Made by a program: the position numbers and the translations under genes
Source of the DNA: Candidatus Methanovirga meridionalis
GTDB taxonomy: Archaea > Methanobacteriota > Methanobacteria > Methanobacteriales > Methanobacteriaceae
Length of the DNA: 22,461 nt
Direction: 5' to 3'
Assembly (NCBI GenBank): GCA_031289325.1
Contig: JAITPS010000168.1
Span: 1 to 22,461, forward strand
Shown here: piece by piece, positions 1-8,029 of the stretch
Layout of the letters: every line of letters begins with the position of its first letter
How positions within the stretch are numbered: the first letter of the stretch is position 1
The notes under the pieces: generated by a model
What the model saw: the letters and a program-made list of their open reading frames with translations, nothing else
Told to the model about the DNA's origin: nothing
The model's database searches: none

Positions 1-1315
1 AACTACTGACAATATAAACACTGAAATTACTGATGACTTAAATCTGGAAACTACTGACAATATAAACACTGAAATTACTGATGACTTAAATCTGGAAACT
101 ACTGACAATATAAACACTACAGTTACTGATGATTCAAATCTGGAAACTACTGACAATATAAACACTACAGTTACTGATGACTTAAATTTGGAAACTACTG
201 ACAATATAAACACTGAAATTACTGATGACTTAAATCTGGAAATTACTGATAATAATATAACTGCTGAAGAAAATAAATTATATGGTTCTAATAACATTAA
301 TCAAACAATTAAAAATAAGTTTAAAGAAGATTTTATAGACAACTTAAATAAATCTTATGAAAATTTAAACAATACAAATTCATTACATGATGATTTAGAA
401 TATGAAACAGAGCATGTGCCTTTAGAAGAAGTTAAGGATGAAAATATTATTCCTACTATGAATAATGAAATCTCATCTATGGAATCTGAATCTAATTCCA
501 ATAAAAGTAAAATACCTTATAACACAACTATTGGCATTGGATTATTAATAGTTTTCATTGGAATTATAGATATTTTTACAACCGTTAGAGAATATGGTTA
601 CTATATAATAGTATTTGGTATTATTGTGGTTATAGTGGGAATTATATCATATAAGGAGTATAGTGATCGTGAATTAAGAAATGAATCATTTAGAAAAAAC
701 TTGCTTAGACTTCCTAATGATTTTCATATTCGCTCTGATTTGAAATTACCAAATTCAGATGAAATCGATCATGTCATTATTGGATCTACTGGAATATTCT
801 CTATTTTGGTTGTTAACGTTGAAAATAATTTTGATAAAAAAATAGATATTAGCAATGAGGTAACAGATGATAATTCTTCAGAAATAGATGATAATTCTAC
901 AGAAGAAATAAAAGTTATTAGAAACCCTCAAAATATAGAAACAAATGTGATGTACACAATCGGTTCTTCTCCATTAAGCCATAGAAAGATAGAAAAAATT
1001 AAAAAATCAAAAAAAATTAATATTAAGTTTAATGTTAATGAAAAAATTAAATTTGACAAATTTGACAAAATCAAAAAGGATTCTATTAAAAAATGTGAAA
1101 CATTAATCAATTTTTTATATGAAAATGATTTTAATTATTTTTGTGGGGAACCATTAGTTGGTTTTATTAATAATAAGAATATTTTACTTAATATTCCTTT
1201 AACTGACGATTATGTAATCTTAGATGATTTTTTAAATATCTTGGTTAATAGTAAGATAAGGTTTAATGATGAAGAAGTTGAAAATGTTTCAAAATTCCTT
1301 TCTCATGAATATTAG
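1..1315 (+). CDS. Repeat-containing membrane protein with NERD-like domain (5' end outside window)
   Basis: The frame is open from the first base, so this is the C-terminal 437 residues of a longer protein; an in-frame TTG at 188 lies inside a repeat and is not a convincing start. Order of parts: five copies of a 16-residue Thr/Asp/Asn-rich repeat (nt 2-241), an acidic, Asn-rich linker, two membrane segments at about nt 524-583 and 596-649 joined by a very short loop, then a domain at about nt 710-820 resembling the NERD (nuclease-related) core, with the strand pattern EIDHVIIGSTGIF. In NERD proteins this is followed by a Glu-x-Lys strand; here the strand reads ILVVN, so the supposed catalytic Glu and Lys are missing. 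The rest is Lys/Asn-rich and unassigned. Nuclease activity is therefore doubtful; a membrane-anchored binding or scaffold role is possible. The NERD assignment is by motif memory only. Confidence 0.6.
   Translation, partial: TTDNINTEITDDLNLETTDNINTEITDDLNLETTDNINTTVTDDSNLETTDNINTTVTDDLNLETTDNINTEITDDLNLEITDNNITAEENKLYGSNNINQTIKNKFKEDFIDNLNKSYENLNNTNSLHDDLEYETEHVPLEEVKDENIIPTMNNEISSMESESNSNKSKIPYNTTIGIGLLIVFIGIIDIFTTVREYGYYIIVFGIIVVIVGIISYKEYSDRELRNESFRKNLLRLPNDFHIRSDLKLPNSDEIDHVIIGSTGIFSILVVNVENNFDKKIDISNEVTDDNSSEIDDNSTEEIKVIRNPQNIETNVMYTIGSSPLSHRKIEKIKKSKKINIKFNVNEKIKFDKFDKIKKDSIKKCETLINFLYENDFNYFCGEPLVGFINNKNILLNIPLTDDYVILDDFLNILVNSKIRFNDEEVENVSKFLSHEY
2..241 (+). repeat. 48-bp in-frame tandem repeat, five copies
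   Basis: Five nearly identical 48-bp units start at 2, 50, 98, 146 and 194, each coding for 16 residues beginning TTDNIN and ending DDLNLE. A degenerate sixth unit follows at 242. Copies differ by GAA ATT versus ACA GTT and by one Leu/Ser codon. Because the window starts inside the array, the total copy number is unknown. Confidence 0.95.
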
Positions 1316-1359
1316 TCTATAAAATAGTGATAATCTAATTATAGTTTAAAAACAAATTT

Positions 1360-1399
1360 TTTATACTTTAGTTTTAACTTAGAGAATCTTTGTTTCTCT
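1360..1399 (+). promoter_or_regulatory. Putative promoter and 5' hairpin of mtnA
   Basis: TTTATAC at 1360-1366 resembles an archaeal TATA box and would place the transcript start near 1385. A short dyad lies there: AGAGAA (1381-1386) pairs with TTCTCT (1394-1399). No strong Shine-Dalgarno precedes the mtnA start. Weak evidence in AT-rich DNA. Confidence 0.3.
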
Positions 1400-1454
1400 T
1401 TGTCTAAATTAAATATTTTCATTGGTTTAATGTAAACTTCTTTTTAATGTATAG

Positions 1455-2432
1455 ATGATTAAAATGAAAACAATGAAGTGGAAAGACAATAAACTTATTC
1501 TTATAGATCAGCGAAGATTACCTGATGATTTGAATTACTTTATTTGTAATACTTATGAGGATGTTATTTTTGCAATTAAAGAAATGGTTGTCAGAGGTGC
1601 TCCAGCTATTGGAGTTGCAGCTGCTTTTGGAATGGTGTTAGGAGATATTGCTGGTGAAAATTTAAATGTTGTAGCTAAAGAACTTAAATCATCAAGACCA
1701 ACAGCTATTAACTTATTTTGGGCTGTTGATAGAATTTTAAAATCAGATAATTCTCCTTTAGATGAAGCTATTGCTATGTATAAAGAGGATATAGATACTA
1801 ATTTAGCTATTGGTAGACATGGTGCTGAAATCATTGAGAAAAACGATACCATTCTAACTCACTGTAATGCTGGAGCTTTAGCTTGTGTTGATTATGGAAC
1901 CGCTCTTGGTGTTATTAGAACTGCTCATCATCAAGATAAAAATATTAATGTTATTTGTGATGAAACAAGACCTCTTGGTCAAGGTGCAAGACTCAGTGTT
2001 TGGGAAATGCAACAAGAAGATATTCCAGTTAAACTAATTCCAGATGCTGCAGCAGGATATTTAATGCAAACTTTGAAAATAAATAAGGTCATAATAGGTG
2101 CAGATCGTGTATGTAATGATGGAATAGTTAATAAAATTGGTTCACTTATGGTTGCTTTATCTGCAAAGAGATTTCATGTCCCTTTTTATGTGGCTGCTCC
2201 TTTATCTACATTTGATCTGAAAAACTCTATTTATGATACTGAAATTGAGGAGAGAGGTTCTGAAGAAGTAATATTTTATGGTGGTTGTAGAATTGCTCCA
2301 TTAGGAACTGAGGTTATAAATCCTGCTTTTGATATAGTTCCTGCAGATCTTATAACTGGTGTTATCACTGAAAAGGGAATTATACACTTTGATAAATTTA
2401 GTGAATTCTTTTTAAACAGAAATTCGTCATGA
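1455..2432 (+). CDS. mtnA: S-methyl-5-thioribose-1-phosphate isomerase (MtnA / eIF2B-like family)
   Basis: A 325-residue protein of the MtnA/eIF2B-alpha-like family, predicted to isomerise 5-methylthioribose 1-phosphate (or the related 5-deoxyribose 1-phosphate) to the ribulose form, in recycling of S-adenosylmethionine by-products in the cytoplasm. Family motifs are intact: the RGAPAIG phosphate-binding segment near residue 47, the active-site Cys in NAGALAC (Cys144), DETRPLGQGARL at 169-180, and the catalytic Asp in IIGADR (Asp217). Having both Cys and Asp favours a true isomerase over the regulatory eIF2B homologues that share the fold. Three ATGs (1455, 1464, 1473) are possible starts; none has a clear ribosome binding site, so the N-terminus is uncertain by up to six residues. 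It stands alone, with a promoter-like TATA upstream and repeats downstream. Confidence 0.85.
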   Translation: MIKMKTMKWKDNKLILIDQRRLPDDLNYFICNTYEDVIFAIKEMVVRGAPAIGVAAAFGMVLGDIAGENLNVVAKELKSSRPTAINLFWAVDRILKSDNSPLDEAIAMYKEDIDTNLAIGRHGAEIIEKNDTILTHCNAGALACVDYGTALGVIRTAHHQDKNINVICDETRPLGQGARLSVWEMQQEDIPVKLIPDAAAGYLMQTLKINKVIIGADRVCNDGIVNKIGSLMVALSAKRFHVPFYVAAPLSTFDLKNSIYDTEIEERGSEEVIFYGGCRIAPLGTEVINPAFDIVPADLITGVITEKGIIHFDKFSEFFLNRNSS

Positions 2433-2442
2433 ATTTAAAATT

Positions 2443-3100
2443 AATACTATGTTCCTTTTGGAAAAGCTCTTAAATTTTGATGATAAATTTTTTTATTAAA
2501 TTTTTTTATTAGATTATTTAATTTTAAATATTATTTCATTAGAATCTATAATTTTAAATTTTAAATAATATAAACTTATTTAAATTAATATAAACTTATT
2601 TAAATTAATATAAACTTATTTAAATTAATATATTTTAATAATATTTATTTTTAAAAAAATCATTTATTAAGAATTTTATCACCCCCACTATATTTAATTT
2701 TAAATATTAATTTATAAAAATCTATAATTTTAAATTTTAAATAATATAAACTTATTTTAAATAATATAATTAATTTTAAATAAATATATTTTAATTTAAA
2801 TAAAGATATTTTAATAATATTTATTCTTAAAAAAATTATTATTTTTAAAAAAATCATTTATTAAGAACTTCATCAAAACTACTATATTTAATTTTAAATA
2901 TTATTTCATTAAAATCTATAATTTTAAATTTTAAATAATATAAATAAATTTTAAATAATATAAACTTATTTAAATAATATAAACTTATTTTAAATAATAT
3001 AAACTTATTTTAAATAATACAAGTAATTTTAAATTAATATTTTTTAATAATATTTATTTTTAAAAAGTTATTTATTAAAAATTTTATCAAAATCACTATA
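2443..3100 (-). mobile_element. MITE-like element, one full and two truncated tandem copies (minus orientation)
   Basis: Non-coding stretch between mtnA and the glnA promoter. Read on the minus strand it matches the dispersed element seen at 10089-10313 and elsewhere. Copy 1 (about 2443-2692) has both ends: GAAAAGCTCTTAAATTTTG at 2461 and the other terminus ending CACTATA at 2692. Copies 2 (2693-2886) and 3 (2887-3100) each keep only the terminus ending ACTATA and lack the GAAAAGNTCTTAA end, so they are head-to-tail partial duplications. The internal ATTTTAAATAATATAAACTT tract has also expanded. A 65-codon minus-strand open frame within it is made of repeat sequence and is not called as a gene. 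Confidence 0.65.
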
Positions 3101-3155
3101 ATGATAAAACTATAATGATGAAAATCACAAAAAATTTATACCTTCATACTTGAAA

Positions 3156-3170
3156 ATATTTATATATAAT
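3156..3170 (+). promoter_or_regulatory. TATA box of glnA
   Basis: TTTATATA at 3159-3166, preceded by purine-rich TGAAAATA, matches the methanogen TATA/BRE pattern. It predicts a transcript start near 3188-3192 and a leader of about 200 nt. A second TATA-like TTTATATAA at about 3228-3236 could serve as an alternative. Confidence 0.5.
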
Positions 3171-3191
3171 ATACAAAAAATTGAATAATGA

Positions 3192-3207
3192 CGGAAATTA
3201 GTATCCG
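3192..3207 (+). promoter_or_regulatory. Candidate NrpR operator in the glnA promoter
   Basis: The dyad CGGA-N8-TCCG occurs at 3192-3207; read as GGAA-N6-ATCC it differs by one base from the GGAA-N6-TTCC operator described for NrpR in Methanococcus. It lies about 26 bp downstream of the TATA box, at the predicted transcript start, where NrpR blocks transcription. It is one of the few GC-containing islands in the region. Confidence 0.55.
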
Positions 3208-3393
3208 CATAACTTTTGATATTTAATTTATATAACCTTAATATTATATTATTTTATACATTTTTATGTTTTTAATAGTAAATATGTACAAATTAAAATT
3301 AGAATTAAATTATTTTAAATTAAAGAGATTTAATATATAAAATATAGAAAAATATTAAGTTATGGAGAAAATAATTAAGTGGAGGATATTGGT

Positions 3394-4743
3394 ATGGTAG
3401 ATTACATAGACAATGTTATTAAAGAGGCAAATGAAAAAGATATTAAATTTGTAAGACTACAATTTGTAGATATTAATGGTATTCCAAAAAATATTTCTGT
3501 TTCCATTGGAAATAATAAAGATGAAATAGAAGATTTAATCAATGATGGAATGCTATTTGATGGTTCATCTGTAGATGGGTTTGTTGAAATTCACGAAAGT
3601 GATCTTGTTCTTAAACCAGATCCACAGACATTTTCACTTTTACCATGGAGACCAGAAGAATCTGGTGTAGGTAGATTTATATGTGATATTTACACTCCTG
3701 AAGGAGACCCATTTGTAGGAGACCCACGTTCTGCTCTAAAAAAATCTTTAAATAAAATTAAAGATAAAGGTTATAAATATAACATTGGGCCTGAACCCGA
3801 GTTCTTTATTGTTGATCAAGATGAAAATGGCAACTACATTCCTTATGATATGGGTGGATACTTTGATGTTGAACCAGTTGATAAAGGAGTGAACTTTAGA
3901 AGACAATTGGTTAATGACTTAGAGAAATTAGGTTTTGAATTAGAAGGAAGTCATCATGAAGTTGCTCCAGGACAAAATGAGATTGCTTTTAAATTTGATA
4001 ATGCTCTAAAAACAGCCGATGCTGTTATTACTTTTAAACAAGCTATTAAAGCTATTGTTGCTAAAATGGCACATGAAGAAGGAGAAAAATATAGGGTAAG
4101 TTTCATGCCTAAGCCATTCTTTGGAGAAAATGGTAGTGGGATGCACTGTCATCAAAGTTTATTTAAGGATGATAAAAACTTATTTTCTAATGATAATAGT
4201 GAAATTGGATTATCTCAAGATGCTATGTATTTTATGGGTGGATTGTTAGAACATTCAGCTGCTTTATCTGCTATTGTAGCCCCTATTGTAAATTCATATA
4301 AAAGGTTGGTTCCAGGTTATGAAGCTCCTGTTTATAAAGCTTATGGCCTTAAAAATAGATCTGCTTTGATTAGAATTCCTGCTGCACGTGGTCAAGCCAC
4401 AAGAATTGAATATAGATGTCCTGATCCATCATGTAATCCATATTTAGCTTTTGCTGCCATGTTAGAAGCTGGATTAGATGGTATTGAAAATAAAATTGAT
4501 CCTGGTGAACCTACTGAAGCTAACATATATAAAATGTCTGATGATGAACTTAAACAAAGAGGTATTGACCTCATTCCTTCAAGCTTATGGGAAGCCTATC
4601 ATGCACTTGAAACCGATGATATTATTAAAGGTGCTTTAGGAGAACATATTACTGAAAAATTCTTAAAACTTAAATATGCTGAATGGGACAACTATAGAAT
4701 TAGAGTATTTGGTTATGAACAAAGTAAGTATATTAACATTTAA
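3394..4743 (+). CDS. glnA: Glutamine synthetase, type I
   Basis: Glutamine synthetase forms glutamine from glutamate, ammonia and ATP in the cytoplasm. The start is the ATG at 3394, placed 8 nt after GGAGG (3381-3385); the in-frame GTG at 3379 lies upstream of that ribosome binding site and is unlikely. The 449-residue length fits the GSI-alpha class. Motifs in order: DGSSVDGF (56-63), the EPEFF metal-site strand, EVAPGQNE, GSGMHCHQS, NSYKRLVPGYEAP with the flap Glu, the Arg-rich RIPAARGQATRIEYR stretch, and PDPSCNPYLA. The position matching Bacillus Arg62, which mediates glutamine feedback, appears to be Glu65 (FVEIHES). The gene is monocistronic, with its own promoter and a candidate NrpR operator. 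Confidence 0.97.
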   Translation: MVDYIDNVIKEANEKDIKFVRLQFVDINGIPKNISVSIGNNKDEIEDLINDGMLFDGSSVDGFVEIHESDLVLKPDPQTFSLLPWRPEESGVGRFICDIYTPEGDPFVGDPRSALKKSLNKIKDKGYKYNIGPEPEFFIVDQDENGNYIPYDMGGYFDVEPVDKGVNFRRQLVNDLEKLGFELEGSHHEVAPGQNEIAFKFDNALKTADAVITFKQAIKAIVAKMAHEEGEKYRVSFMPKPFFGENGSGMHCHQSLFKDDKNLFSNDNSEIGLSQDAMYFMGGLLEHSAALSAIVAPIVNSYKRLVPGYEAPVYKAYGLKNRSALIRIPAARGQATRIEYRCPDPSCNPYLAFAAMLEAGLDGIENKIDPGEPTEANIYKMSDDELKQRGIDLIPSSLWEAYHALETDDIIKGALGEHITEKFLKLKYAEWDNYRIRVFGYEQSKYINI

Positions 4744-4793
4744 GGTACTGTAAATTTAGCATAAATTTTTGCAATTGAAATTAAGAAAATTAA

Positions 4794-4818
4794 AGATTTG
4801 GTATCGGAGATAACTTAA
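4794..4818 (+). other. 3'-flanking element shared with rpl12 (small hairpin)
   Basis: Starting 51 nt after the glnA stop, a 25-nt stretch (AGATTTG followed by GTATCGGAGATAACTTAA) matches 12767-12791 downstream of rpl12 with only three mismatches. Its centre is self-complementary: TATC-GGA-GATA. It may be a transcript 3'-end or processing signal, or the end of a dispersed repeat. Confidence 0.5.
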
Positions 4819-4838
4819 ATATAGAAGATTTTTAGTTT

Positions 4839-5136
4839 CCAACTTTAAAAAATAGAAAATTTTTAAAAATGAAGAAAATCATAAATTTTCCAACTTTAAA
4901 AAATAGAAAAATTTTTAAAAATTAAGAAAATCATGAATTTTCCAACTTTAAAAAATAGAAAAATTTTTAAAAATGAAGAAAATCATGAATTTTCCAACTT
5001 TAAAAAATAGAAAATTTTTAAAAATTAAGAAAATCATGAATTTTCCAACTTTAAAAAATAGAAAATTTTTAAAAATTAAGAAAATCATGAATTTTCCAAC
5101 TTTAAAAAATAGAAAATTTTTTAAAATGAAGAAAAT
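4839..5136. repeat. 51-52 bp tandem repeat array downstream of glnA
   Basis: Six units begin with CCAACTTTAAAAAATAG at 4839, 4890, 4942, 4994, 5045 and 5096, a constant period of 51-52 bp. Each unit contains the near-palindrome AAAATTTTTAAAAAT followed by GAAGAAAATCAT or a one-base variant. Units touch each other with no unique spacer, so this is not a CRISPR array. No coding frame runs through it. Confidence 0.9.
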
Positions 5137-5647
5137 ATGCTAAAAACTTAATGGAAGATATGTGGTTTAAATTTTCTGCCTAAAAACCAAATTCTGGATT
5201 TTAAATTTCCATCCTCTTTTTACAGTGCTTTTTTCATTATTAAAATACAATCCATCAATTATACATAAATTTAACTACTTTCATTTTCTAAAATAAAAAA
5301 CAAAAAAATATTAAAGATATTAACTAAATATTACAAATACATTGTTATTTATCGACTCAATTTGGTAAACTCTCAAAAAAAATTATATTTACATATTTCA
5401 CTTTTTTACAAACTCAATAGATTAAAAGTTTATATACTTAAAATTCATATAATAAATAAATATAATTATTTATATTAAATATCTAATTTTTGTAATAAAA
5501 TTTTTTACTAAATTCTTTTTTTTTAAAGATTAATTTCTTCTTCTTTGTTTTTAAAAGGATTTATTTATTAAAAAGATTTGTTTATTTATTTAATTATAAT
5601 AAATTATTATTATTGAATTAAATTTTAATTTGTAAGGTGTATACTAA
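5137..5647. other. Non-coding stretch before spt5
   Basis: About 500 nt of AT-rich DNA. Apart from the promoter-like motif at 5425-5437, nothing clear is seen. No SecE-like small ORF (about 60 residues with one membrane helix) is present, although secE usually precedes spt5 in methanogens. Confidence 0.6.
5425..5437 (+). promoter_or_regulatory. Putative promoter of spt5-rpl11
   Basis: AAAAG followed by TTTATATAC (5429-5437) is a good archaeal BRE/TATA match and the best in the interval. It implies a leader of roughly 190 nt before the spt5 start. Similar A/T strings nearby limit certainty. Confidence 0.45.
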
Positions 5648-6172
5648 ATGGAAGATATTTTAAACCCAGAAGAGTCTGATAATTCTGTAGAAGAATCTGG
5701 TAACTCCATATATGCTCTTAAAACTTCTGCTGGTCAAGAAAAAAATGTGGCGAGAATGTTATCTGGAAAAGCAAAAGAAGTTGGGGTTGATATTGTTGCT
5801 GTTATTGTTCCAGAGTCTTTAAAAGGTTATATATTAGTTGAATCTTCAAGTAAAATAGATATGAGGAATCCAGCATTAAAAATACCACATCTAAGGGGAC
5901 TTGTTGAAAATAGAGGTACCTCTAATCGTGGTAATACCATTTCTTTTGAAGAAGTTAGGAAATTCTTAATACCCGAACCAATTTTATCTTCTATTATGAA
6001 AGGTAGTATTGTAGAGCTTGTATCAGGACCTTTCAAAGGGGAAAGAGCTAAAGTTGTGCGTATTGATGAATCTCGTGAAGAAACTGTGCTTGAATTAATA
6101 GAAGCAGCTGTTCCTATTCCAGTCACCGTTAATGCTGATCAAATTAGAATTATACAAAAGGAGGCCGATTAA
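5648..6172 (+). CDS. spt5: Transcription elongation factor Spt5 (NusG family)
   Basis: A 174-residue archaeal Spt5, which with Spt4 binds RNA polymerase across the cleft and keeps elongation processive. A short acidic N-terminal extension (residues 1-18) leads into the NGN domain (about 20-105: IYALKTSAGQEKNVARML, then VPESLKGYILVE) and one KOW domain (about 115-150: GPFKGERAKVVRID). The length is slightly above the usual archaeal size because of the acidic extension. The ATG follows AAGGTG with 8 nt spacing. The stop codon overlaps the start of rpl11 by one base (TAATG), showing translational coupling. The common upstream partner secE is not found. Confidence 0.95.
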   Translation: MEDILNPEESDNSVEESGNSIYALKTSAGQEKNVARMLSGKAKEVGVDIVAVIVPESLKGYILVESSSKIDMRNPALKIPHLRGLVENRGTSNRGNTISFEEVRKFLIPEPILSSIMKGSIVELVSGPFKGERAKVVRIDESREETVLELIEAAVPIPVTVNADQIRIIQKEAD

Positions 6173-6654
6173 TGGCGAAAGATAGTGTTGAAGTTCTTAT
6201 AGAGGGTGGAACTGCCACTCCTGGTCCACCTTTAGGTCCAGCAATAGGACCTTTTGGTATTAACATGATGAAAGCAGTTGAAGAGATCAATAATAAAAGT
6301 GCTGATTTTAAAGGAATGAAAGTACCAGTTAAAATAATTATTGATAGTAGTACAAAAGATTTTGAGATTGAAATAGGTACTCCTCCAACAACTGCTCTTA
6401 TTATGGATGAACTTAAAATAGAAAAAGGATCTCAGGATCCTGGTTTAGATAAGGTAGCTGATTTATCAGTTGAACAAGCTTTAAAAATAGCTCGCATGAA
6501 ATTTGATTCTTTATTATCTAATGATTACAAGCATGGTGCTAAAGAGATCATGGGTACTTGTGTTAGTATGGGCATTAGTGTTGATGGTAAAGATCCTCGT
6601 GATGCTCAAAAAGCTGTTGATGCTGGTGAATATGATGATATTTTAGTTGAATAA
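6172..6654 (+). CDS. rpl11: Large subunit ribosomal protein L11 (uL11)
   Basis: This 160-residue protein is uL11, which binds the GTPase-associated region of 23S rRNA at the base of the stalk. The N-terminal domain carries the diagnostic GGTATPGPPLGPAIGPFGIN (residues 12-31), and the C-terminal RNA-binding domain has ALKIARMKFDSL and KEIMGTCVSMGI. The length is typical for archaea. AAGGAGG, lying within the end of spt5, precedes the start, and the genes overlap by one base. In most methanogens rpl1 follows at once; here about 3.9 kb intervenes. Confidence 0.97.
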   Translation: MAKDSVEVLIEGGTATPGPPLGPAIGPFGINMMKAVEEINNKSADFKGMKVPVKIIIDSSTKDFEIEIGTPPTTALIMDELKIEKGSQDPGLDKVADLSVEQALKIARMKFDSLLSNDYKHGAKEIMGTCVSMGISVDGKDPRDAQKAVDAGEYDDILVE

Positions 6655-6678
6655 CTTGTTAATAGCTATTTTATTAAA

Positions 6679-6756
6679 TTATTTATTAAAATTATTTATT
6701 AAAATTATTTATTAAAATTATTTATTAAAATTATTTATTAAAATTATTTATTAAAA
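6679..6756. repeat. 13-bp tandem repeat after rpl11
   Basis: Six perfect head-to-tail copies of TTATTTATTAAAA follow about 25 nt after the rpl11 stop. The array is non-coding. It could have expanded by slippage, and it marks the start of the disrupted interval between rpl11 and rpl1. Confidence 0.9.
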
Positions 6757-6897
6757 ACTTAATTTAACATAAAATTTTAAGTATAAATTTTAGTAATTAT
6801 ACTATAATAAATTCTATAATAAATTTATTTAAATCAATGAAAAATTTGAAGCTATATAAATTAACTTAAAATAAAACTCAATTTTATAATTCTCAAA

Positions 6898-7326
6898 TAA
6901 TGTATTATTTAAATATATATTGTTTAAATATAATGTAATTTAACATTAATTTGCAATAAATAAAATATTTGTAGAATAAATAAAATATTTGTAGAATAAA
7001 TAAAATATTTATATAATTAAATTATATTGGTTGATAAATTCTTAATAAACAATTTTTTTAAAAATAAATATTATTAAAATATTAAAAATAAATATTATTA
7101 AAATATATTAATTATTATTAAAATATATTAATTATTATTAAAATATGTTAATTTAAAATTTATATTAACCAAAATAAATTTATATTATTTAAAATCTAAA
7201 TTATAGATTTCCATAAAGGAATATTTAAAATTAAAGAATTTAATAAAAAAATTTATTATTCAAATTTAAGAACTTTTCAATAATGACTATAATCACATAA
7301 CATAGTGACTATAATCACATAAAATA
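6898..7326 (+). repeat. Left long direct repeat of the accessory island
   Basis: About 429 bp nearly identical to 9984-10349 in the same orientation. It begins TAATGTATTATTTAAATATA, contains 20-bp tandem units (AATAAATAAAATATTTGTAG, three copies here), then a MITE-like element at 7023-7291, and ends in two copies of GACTATAATCACATAA. The left copy is longer because of extra internal tandem units, including a duplicated ATATTAATTATTATTAAA segment. Confidence 0.85.
7023..7291 (+). mobile_element. MITE-like element copy (left island border)
   Basis: Begins TATATTGGTTGATAAATTCT and ends TTCAATAATGACTATA. The two ends are imperfect inverted repeats around the core TTCTTAA. No protein is encoded. 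It is expanded relative to the 225-bp copy at the right border by internal duplication. Confidence 0.6.
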
Positions 7327-7410
7327 TAATAGTTAAACATTCGTAAAAAGAACGTGAATCAAAATAAGAACTCTTTTTATTACTTAAATTAAAAAAAGGA
7401 GAGTTAAATA

Positions 7411-7977
7411 ATGAAAAAGATATTTAGTATATTTTTAATATGTGTGTTAGCTATTGGCTTAGCTACAAGTGTTAATGGGAGCTGGGAACCCAATGATCCA
7501 ATAATAAATACAACCGAAAATAATACAATTATTGATAATGTTACTGTTCCAGGAACTTTAGGTATATTATATAGAGTTGCTGATGAATTAGCATCTGAAC
7601 ATCCACATTATCCTTCATTAGGAGATTCATTTTCAACAATAAATTCATTTAATTATATTGTTGTTCAAAAAATTAAAAATTATCTTCCAGAAGCCAATAT
7701 TGATGGGGTTATATATTTTGAATCTGGTGGTATAAGTTATATTGGTTCTATTAATAATATAAGTACAATTCAACCTTTTATTTACTATTTAAATCGTCCT
7801 ACTAGTGTCAGTTCTAATTTTAAAATTGTATATCGTATTAGTGTACAATACGTTGGATCAACATCTGAATCATATGAATTTGATCCTCATGTTGCTATTA
7901 CAGCCGATAATCCACATGATGCTGTTACTGTTTGGATACCTTATATTCCTGGTGATGGTATTAGTATAAGCCGATAA
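7411..7977 (+). CDS. Secreted protein of unknown function, C-terminus altered by frameshift
   Basis: A 188-residue protein with a clear signal peptide (KK, then a hydrophobic run to about residue 22, cut near VNGS). The mature part is rich in Asn, Ser and Ile with no recognised family, and no membrane segment follows, so it is predicted to be exported. AAAGGAGAG sits 9-10 nt before the ATG. Near the 3' end a 31-nt sequence occurs twice 67 nt apart (7902 and 7969); since 67 is not a multiple of three, the second copy is out of frame and the protein ends at 7977. In the original frame the second copy would continue with TYNNRNDKPF to a stop at 8030-8032. The gene is the first of three inside the island. 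Confidence 0.75.
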   Translation: MKKIFSIFLICVLAIGLATSVNGSWEPNDPIINTTENNTIIDNVTVPGTLGILYRVADELASEHPHYPSLGDSFSTINSFNYIVVQKIKNYLPEANIDGVIYFESGGISYIGSINNISTIQPFIYYLNRPTSVSSNFKIVYRISVQYVGSTSESYEFDPHVAITADNPHDAVTVWIPYIPGDGISISR

Positions 7978-7999
7978 TCCACATGATGCTGTTACTGTT
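7902..7999 (+). repeat. 31-bp direct repeat causing a frameshift
   Basis: Two identical 31-nt copies, 7902-7932 and 7969-7999, beginning AGCCGATAATCCACATGATG, are separated by 36 nt. The 67-nt period equals 22 codons plus one base. Either one extra base fell into a 22-residue repeat, or a 67-bp duplication occurred. Recombination between the copies would restore a frame that ends at 8032. Confidence 0.9.
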
Positions 8000-8029
8000 A
8001 CATATAATAATAGAAATGATAAACCATTT

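Noticed and set aside
188..190. TTG at 188 as start of the first gene
   Set aside because: It sits inside a 48-bp tandem unit, the frame is open to base 1, and no ribosome binding site precedes it.
2660..2857. 65-codon open frame on the minus strand
   Set aside because: It consists of Ile/Lys/Leu codons from the repeated AT-rich element, with no ribosome binding site and no protein-like pattern.
3379..3381. GTG at 3379 as glnA start
   Set aside because: It overlaps the upstream edge of the GGAGG that serves the ATG at 3394.
4839..5136. CRISPR array
   Set aside because: The units are contiguous with a 51-52 bp period and no unique spacers, and there are no cas genes in the window.
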